Assembly (NCBI GenBank): GCA_031431435.1
Contig: JANPDI010000128.1
Span: 1 to 18,445, forward strand
Reading direction: 5' to 3'
DNA: 18,445 nucleotides
From: UKL13-2 sp031431435
GTDB taxonomy: Bacteria > Pseudomonadota > Gammaproteobacteria > Burkholderiales > Usitatibacteraceae
The notes beneath the pieces were generated by a model, which made no database searches, was not told the origin of the DNA, and worked only from the letters and a program-made list of their open reading frames with translations. A program made the translations under genes and the position numbers. Shown here piece by piece: positions 14,172-18,445 of this stretch; positions within the stretch are counted from its first letter, which is position 1, and each line of letters begins with the position of its first letter.

Positions 14172-14219
14172 GGAGGAGTGGGATGCAACATGTCGAACGA
14201 CCGTAGTCCAACGACATAA
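14172..14219 (+). promoter_or_regulatory. Strong ribosome binding site and mini-ORF in the WS/DGAT leader
   Basis: GGAGGAG (14172-14178) lies 4 nt before ATG 14183, which opens a 7-codon frame ending at TAG 14204-14206, and 11 nt before ATG 14190, which opens a 9-codon frame (MSNDRSPTT) ending at TAA 14217-14219. The WS/DGAT start at 14238 has only a weak site, so translation of a leader peptide could affect it. This is inferred from spacing alone. Confidence 0.3.
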
Positions 14220-14237
14220 AAACGACAAAGATCGAAC

Positions 14238-15773
14238 ATGGCGAGCTTCCCCGATATTCCTTCATTTTCCGTGCTTGGCCGAGAACGCATGACAGGCGTT
14301 GATACGGCGTGGCTGCGAATGGAACATCCGACCAATCTGATGATGATTGTCGGCGTGATGATCTTTAAGGAAAAACTCAGTCACCAAAAGCTGAAATCGG
14401 TATTGGAGCAGCGTTTTCTAAGTTACAAACGATTCAAACAAAAGGCGATTCAAGATCCGACCGGTGCATGGTGGGAAACGGACAAAAAATTTGATCTGGC
14501 CAACCATATCAAGCGCGGCAAACTCGACGGTCGCGCCGGCAAACGCGATCTGGAAAACTATGTCAGCCGGCTCGCCAGCGAGCCGCTTGATTTCACCAAG
14601 CCGCTTTGGCAGTTTCATCTGGTTGAAAACTATCACGGCGGCTCTGCCCTGATCACGCGCATCCACCATTGTTACGCGGATGGCGTTGCGCTGATTTCGG
14701 TGATGTTGTCGCTGACCGGCGACTCGCCCGCGGCGAGTTTGTTGAAACCCAAAAAGGCCGAGAAACGGCCCAAAGATGAAATGGATTTTTGGACGTCTGT
14801 GTCCAAGCCGATGGCGTCGGTCATGTCCGGCGCGATGAAGCTCACCCGTGGCATTGTTGAACAGGGTTTGGAAATTGCCAAGGACCCGGCCACCATGCGG
14901 GAGTTCGCCACCAAGGGTGTGGAGCTGGCCGAAGAGCTGCGCAAGATCGCCGTCATGCAACCCGATACACCGACCCGCTACAAAGGCTTGCTGGGCGGCG
15001 AAAAGCGCGTGGCGTGGTGCGAGCCGCTGCCACTCGCCGAAGTGAAGGTGGTTGGTAAGGCACTTGGTGCGTCCGTCAACGATGTCTTGCTGGCGACTGC
15101 GGCCGGCGCCTTGCGGGATTATTTGCAGCGCCACAACGACCCGACCGATCATGTTGAATTGCGCGCCGTTGTACCGGTCAATTTGCGACCGATTGATAAA
15201 GCCGGCGAATTGGGCAACCAATTCGGACTGGTATTTGTTGATTTGCCGGTCGGTGTGGACGATCCGCTCGAGCGCATTGAATTAGTTCGCGCGCGCATGA
15301 CGGCACTCAAAGGCTCGTCGCAGCCGATCGTGGCCTTTGTATTGCTGTCGGCAGTCGGACTCGGACCAAAAATCCTGCAGGATCAAATCAGCGGCTTGAT
15401 CGGCCGCAACGCCACCGCCGTGATGACCAACGTGCCGGGGCCGCAAAAACCACTCTACCTGGCCGGCTGCGAGATTGATGAAATTGAATTTTGGGTGCCA
15501 CAGTCCGGTGGCATTGGTATGGGCCTGTCGATCCTCACTTATAACGGCAAGGTGCAGTTCGGCCTGATCACGGATAAGCGTCTGGTTCCGGATCCCAACA
15601 ACATCATCGATCGGTTTGGTGAAGAATTCGAAAAGCTGGTGATGTTGACCCTGATGGGACCCTACGGTCCCGAGTTTGACGACGCGTTGGCGGATGTGTT
15701 TGGTGACGATGCTCGATCTGCGGGTACCCCGTCAGTGAAACCGCGCGCATCACGCAAGCCGCGCACGGCGTAG
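14238..15773 (+). CDS. Wax ester synthase / diacylglycerol O-acyltransferase (WS/DGAT)
   Basis: The enzyme transfers an acyl group from acyl-CoA to a fatty alcohol or diacylglycerol, making wax esters or triacylglycerol at the membrane/lipid-body surface. The 511-residue protein has the active-site motif HHCYADG (143-149, the HHxxxDG pattern with H144 and D148), PLW (122-124), SVNDVLLATAAGALR (279-293), VPVNLRP (312-318) and LGNQFG (325-330), all in family order. The family usually begins near 'MT-VDTAWL'. Here that is internal M18 (14289), so the first 17 residues may be an extension or mis-start; neither start has a strong ribosome binding site. The Arg/Lys-rich tail KPRASRKPRTA is unusual. 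The atypical SDR gene follows after 15 bp, probably in one transcript. Confidence 0.94.
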   Translation: MASFPDIPSFSVLGRERMTGVDTAWLRMEHPTNLMMIVGVMIFKEKLSHQKLKSVLEQRFLSYKRFKQKAIQDPTGAWWETDKKFDLANHIKRGKLDGRAGKRDLENYVSRLASEPLDFTKPLWQFHLVENYHGGSALITRIHHCYADGVALISVMLSLTGDSPAASLLKPKKAEKRPKDEMDFWTSVSKPMASVMSGAMKLTRGIVEQGLEIAKDPATMREFATKGVELAEELRKIAVMQPDTPTRYKGLLGGEKRVAWCEPLPLAEVKVVGKALGASVNDVLLATAAGALRDYLQRHNDPTDHVELRAVVPVNLRPIDKAGELGNQFGLVFVDLPVGVDDPLERIELVRARMTALKGSSQPIVAFVLLSAVGLGPKILQDQISGLIGRNATAVMTNVPGPQKPLYLAGCEIDEIEFWVPQSGGIGMGLSILTYNGKVQFGLITDKRLVPDPNNIIDRFGEEFEKLVMLTLMGPYGPEFDDALADVFGDDARSAGTPSVKPRASRKPRTA

Positions 15774-15788
15774 AACAAACACAGCCGC

Positions 15789-16448
15789 ATGACCATTGCA
15801 ATACTAGCCGGCGCATCTGGCCTGACGGGCGCTTTTCTGCTGCGGCACCTCGTGGCGGACAAGCGTTATACAAATATTCATACACTGGAACGACGTAAAC
15901 GCCCCGGCATTGCCGGCAATCATCATCCCCACGTGGTCGACTTTGCCGCGCTTGGCACGCTGCCGGATTGTGACGACGCTTTTTGCTGCCTGGGCACAAC
16001 GATTAAAGAGGCCGGCTCAAAAGCGGCCTTTCGCACGGTGGATTTTGACTACGTGCTGAATTTTGCTAAAGCGGCAAAATCCGCCGGCGTTAAAAAATTC
16101 ATGGTCGTCAGTGCGCTCGGCGCAAGCCCGACTTCGGCGGTCTTCTACAATCGTGTCAAAGGCGAGATGGAACAAGCGCTCACCAAGATTGGCTTTGATT
16201 CCCTGCATATTTTTCAGCCGTCATTGCTGCTCGGTGACCGCGCTGAGTCACGTTTGGGCGAACGGATCGGTATCGGTGCATTCGCCGCAATTGCGCCGCT
16301 GCTGATTGGCCGTGCACGCAAATATCGGCCGATTGCAGCGGATGATGTTGCAAAGGTCATGATCAAGATGGCCTCGCGCGACAGCACCGCCAATCACGCC
16401 GTATTTCGTTACGAGTCGGATGAGATTGTGTTGTTGGCCGGCCGTTAG
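15789..16448 (+). CDS. Atypical short-chain dehydrogenase / TIP30-like NAD(P)-binding protein
   Basis: This 219-residue Rossmann protein resembles the HTATIP2/TIP30 group of atypical SDRs. It has the dinucleotide-binding GASGLTG (8-14), CCLGTT (66-71) after the fourth strand, S108 in VVSALGAS, and YNRVK (Y120 and K124, the YxxxK pair). The start has no clear ribosome binding site but follows the WS/DGAT stop by 15 nt, suggesting translation carry-over in an operon. A reductase role in making alcohol for wax esters is conceivable, but this family is not a known fatty acyl-CoA reductase and the substrate is unknown. Its last 4 bp overlap tail to tail with the Rid-family gene. Confidence 0.85.
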   Translation: MTIAILAGASGLTGAFLLRHLVADKRYTNIHTLERRKRPGIAGNHHPHVVDFAALGTLPDCDDAFCCLGTTIKEAGSKAAFRTVDFDYVLNFAKAAKSAGVKKFMVVSALGASPTSAVFYNRVKGEMEQALTKIGFDSLHIFQPSLLLGDRAESRLGERIGIGAFAAIAPLLIGRARKYRPIAADDVAKVMIKMASRDSTANHAVFRYESDEIVLLAGR

Positions 16449-16825
16449 TCCGCGACCGCTGCCACCAATTCGATTTCAAGCAGGTAGCCATTCCGAAACG
16501 TCCCGACCGGAATGATTGCGCGCGCCGGTTTGTGATCACCGAAGAATTTTGCATATTCGGCGTTCACATCCGCCCAATAGTCGGTACTGGAAACAAATAT
16601 CGTCGCCTTCAATACCAGGTCGCGCCGCGATCCTGCCGCAAGTAAGATCGCTTCGGCATTCACCAGACATTGACGCGTCTGCTCCTGAATCGTCGGCGGC
16701 GTAAAGTCCGGCCTGCCCGGAACGCGCGGCAATTGGCCGGAGACAAAAACAAATCCGTTGTGAACCACAGCCGGTGAATAGTGGCCGGGCGGAATGGGAA
16801 GCGATGCATCGTTAACGAGTTTCAT
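16445..16825 (-). CDS. Rid-family (RidA/YjgF) enamine/imine deaminase
   Basis: RidA proteins hydrolyse reactive 2-aminoacrylate and related enamines/imines to 2-keto acids and ammonia, preventing damage to PLP enzymes. The 126-residue protein has the trimer-fold signature GHYSPAVVHNGFVFVSGQLP (14-33), the active-site arginine R102 in PARAIIPV (E. coli R105 equivalent) and a late glutamate in LEIELVA (E117 or E119). The gene is last in the operon. Its ATG overlaps the TGA of the PLP dehydratase gene (ATGA, 16822-16825), so the two are translated together. This pairing fits the chemistry well. On its other side it overlaps the SDR gene tail to tail by 4 bp (16445-16448). Confidence 0.93.
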   Translation of the reverse strand: MKLVNDASLPIPPGHYSPAVVHNGFVFVSGQLPRVPGRPDFTPPTIQEQTRQCLVNAEAILLAAGSRRDLVLKATIFVSSTDYWADVNAEYAKFFGDHKPARAIIPVGTFRNGYLLEIELVAAVAD

Positions 16826-17775
16826 TGTTTCATCCAGGGGAGTTTGTCGAGATCAACATTGCCGCCGGTCAGGATGATCCCGACCCGCTTGTTTTTGACG
16901 TCGAGGGTGCCTTCGAGAATCGCGGCAAGCGGTGGGCTGCACGACGCCTCACAAATAATTTTTGCGTATTCCCATGTCATGCGCATCGCACGAATCACAT
17001 TTTCCTCGGACACAACACCGATGCCGTCGACATTGGCACGGATGATGTTGAAGGTTCGTTCTGACAACACCGTCAACAGACCATCACAAATCGATTTCGG
17101 TGTCTGCTCGGTAACACGAACCCCGCTCGCAAACGAACGTGCGCCGTCATCCGCGCCGCGCGGCTCCCCGCCATAAACTTTGATCGACGGTTTGATGCCT
17201 TTGGCGGCAATCGACGTGCCGGACAACAAGCCACCACCGCCCAACGGCGAAATCACCACGTCCAGATCGGGAATCTCGTCAAGCAGTTCGAGCGTTGCCG
17301 TGCCCTGCCCCGCAATGACGGTGTCATTGTCAAACGGGTGAATCATCTCGTAGCCATGACGATTGATAAGCTCGTCAACAGCCGCCTGTCGTGCGGCGAT
17401 GTTGGGTGCACAGAACACAATGTCCGCACCGTATCCCGCGATTGCCCGCTTCTTTGGCAACGGTGCGTTGTCGGGTACCACCACCGTCGCCTTGATGCCG
17501 CGCAGGCCGGCAGCCCACGCCAGGGCGGCACCGTGATTGCCCGATGAGTGGGTCACCACGCCGCGTTTGGCGGCGGAATCATCGAGCGAGAAAATGGCAT
17601 TCGCCGCGCCGCGCGCCTTGAACGCGCCGACCTTTTGGAAGTTTTCACATTTGAAAAAAATCGTCGCACCAGCTTCACGATTGATGAATTCACACGTCAG
17701 CACCGGCGTGCGGTGGATAAACGGTTTGATTCGCGCATGCGCGGCGCGAATCGTATCAAGCGTAATCGCTGTCAT
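16822..17775 (-). CDS. PLP-dependent serine/threonine dehydratase or serine racemase-like enzyme
   Basis: This 317-residue fold-type II PLP enzyme lacks a C-terminal ACT domain, so it resembles catabolic threonine/serine dehydratase, serine racemase or 3-hydroxyaspartate ammonia-lyase rather than feedback-regulated IlvA. K53 (KVGAFKARGA) is the Schiff-base lysine. SSGNH (77-81) binds the substrate carboxylate, GGGG (179-182) the PLP phosphate, and TGGN (303-306) is the late pyridine-ring motif. E204, A208 and D210 in GEPRGADD match the spacing of the divalent-metal site of serine racemases, suggesting metal activation. I chose ATG 17773-17775 (MTAITLDTIR). The upstream extension overlaps the TPR gene. 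It follows that gene by 10 bp and overlaps the Rid gene by 4 bp. Confidence 0.9.
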   Translation of the reverse strand: MTAITLDTIRAAHARIKPFIHRTPVLTCEFINREAGATIFFKCENFQKVGAFKARGAANAIFSLDDSAAKRGVVTHSSGNHGAALAWAAGLRGIKATVVVPDNAPLPKKRAIAGYGADIVFCAPNIAARQAAVDELINRHGYEMIHPFDNDTVIAGQGTATLELLDEIPDLDVVISPLGGGGLLSGTSIAAKGIKPSIKVYGGEPRGADDGARSFASGVRVTEQTPKSICDGLLTVLSERTFNIIRANVDGIGVVSEENVIRAMRMTWEYAKIICEASCSPPLAAILEGTLDVKNKRVGIILTGGNVDLDKLPWMKQ

Positions 17776-17785
17776 GTCCGGTCGT

Positions 17786-18445
17786 TCATTCGTCTTCGAG
17801 TTCTGATTTGGCGATTTCGATATCCATGATTTCCATGGCATCGCGGCCTTTCATCTTGGCGGCTTTCTCGTAGAGCTTGGTCGCCTTGTCGATTTCCTTG
17901 TCCTTGAACAGCATCAGTAACCCGTTTGCGTATTCGATATGCGCGACCGGGGACTGTGGGTTGAGTTTGATGGCGGTTTCATAGTGTTTGACCGCGTCGT
18001 CCTTATTTGCGCCGTAGGTCAACTTACCAACCAGCGCGCCAACCTTGTCGATAATTTCTGCGTGATAGGCGCCCATTGCGGTATGGGCATCGGCGTGTTT
18101 GCCATCAAGTTTCAGCGCCGTCTCAAGTGCCGCCTTGATTTTGCCGCCATAACCTTCCTTGAGTGCTTTCATCACCGAAATTGATTGAGAATAACGTCCC
18201 GCCGAAAAGGCGTATTGGTAATGCGTGTTGGCGTTTTTGGGATCCGCCTTTGTCGCATCCAATGCCAACGCCATCGCCTCTTCAAACAGCTTGATTTTTG
18301 CCACGTCCTTTTTTTCGACATGATTGGCATAAATCGAAATGGCCTTGAGCGCAACCGTGTGACCGGCGCCAAGCGTGGCAGCGTTAACAAAATCGCCGGC
18401 ATGAAACGCGCGCCACGCGTCCTGCAAAGCCGCGTCTTTCGGCCA
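17786..18445 (-). CDS. TPR-like repeat protein (5' part outside the window)
   Basis: The frame is open to the right edge, with WPKDA preceding the first in-window TTG, so the N-terminus is missing and the visible 219 residues are the C-terminal part. Helix-pair units with TPR-like spacing and residues are visible: around ALDATKADPKNANTHYQYAF, around ALETALKLDGKHADAHTAMG, around HYETAIKLNPQSPVAHIEYA and a last degenerate unit near KLYEKAAKMKG. The early part, WRAFHAGDFVNAATLG...ALKAISIYANHVE, recalls TPR proteins of proteobacteria with no known function, often exported. Whether it has a signal peptide cannot be seen. It ends in SELEDE and is followed after 10 bp by the dehydratase gene, so it probably leads a three-gene operon. 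Confidence 0.8.
   Translation of the reverse strand, partial: WPKDAALQDAWRAFHAGDFVNAATLGAGHTVALKAISIYANHVEKKDVAKIKLFEEAMALALDATKADPKNANTHYQYAFSAGRYSQSISVMKALKEGYGGKIKAALETALKLDGKHADAHTAMGAYHAEIIDKVGALVGKLTYGANKDDAVKHYETAIKLNPQSPVAHIEYANGLLMLFKDKEIDKATKLYEKAAKMKGRDAMEIMDIEIAKSELEDE

Noticed and set aside
14418..15221. 267-codon minus-strand frame opposite WS/DGAT
   Set aside because: It is an antisense shadow of a well-supported acyltransferase gene.
1..18445. Mobile element, phage, CRISPR or defence island
   Set aside because: No transposase, integrase, terminal inverted repeats, regular spacer repeats or defence-type domains were seen on either strand. Gene content is housekeeping and metabolic.

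Overview
The window looks like an ordinary chromosomal stretch from a proteobacterium, most likely a gammaproteobacterium, although a betaproteobacterium cannot be excluded. The basis is a full-length RNase E whose catalytic residue numbering matches E. coli almost one for one, Pseudomonas-type polyhydroxyalkanoate (PHA) granule proteins, and a bacterial wax ester synthase/diacylglycerol acyltransferase (WS/DGAT). I see no tRNA, rRNA, insertion sequence, phage gene, CRISPR array or defence module. The window contains 16 protein-coding genes, one of which runs off the right edge.

Layout. Positions 1-695 are a long non-coding leader with several small inverted repeats ahead of rne (696-3470), which is closed by a strong intrinsic terminator. 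A 2-hydroxychromene-2-carboxylate isomerase-like gene follows (3563-4171). On the minus strand, a LytS/AlgZ-type sensor kinase and a LytTR response regulator form a translationally coupled pair (6137 down to 4216). Divergent from them is a small PHA-system protein (6292-6657). The intergenic space holds two clean dyads, a 9+9 bp one (6213-6241) and a 7+7 bp one (6152-6167). Next come an unrecognised 222-residue protein (minus), an aldehyde dehydrogenase (plus), an exported methionine sulfoxide reductase A (minus) and a PhzF-family protein (plus).

Positions 10722-15773 form a lipid-storage neighbourhood. It contains a long-chain acyl-CoA ligase coupled to a small membrane protein (minus), a phasin with a lysine/alanine repeat tail (plus), an acyl-CoA-binding protein (minus), and WS/DGAT followed closely by an atypical SDR (plus). 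A coherent reading is that FadD makes acyl-CoA, the binding protein carries it, WS/DGAT esterifies it into wax ester or triacylglycerol, and phasin-type proteins coat or position storage granules. This pathway is inferred from gene families and proximity.

The right end is a minus-strand operon: a TPR-like protein (partial), a fold-type II PLP serine/threonine dehydratase or racemase, and a Rid-family deaminase that overlaps the dehydratase by ATGA. The last pair makes biochemical sense, because Rid proteins hydrolyse the reactive enamine/imine products that such dehydratases release. The most useful leads are the two PHA-type proteins sharing AAK-rich tails, the perfect dyad between the two-component system and the PHA gene, the duplicated short motif in the RNase E tail, and the unrecognised 222-residue protein. 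I did not find a clearly new biological system.
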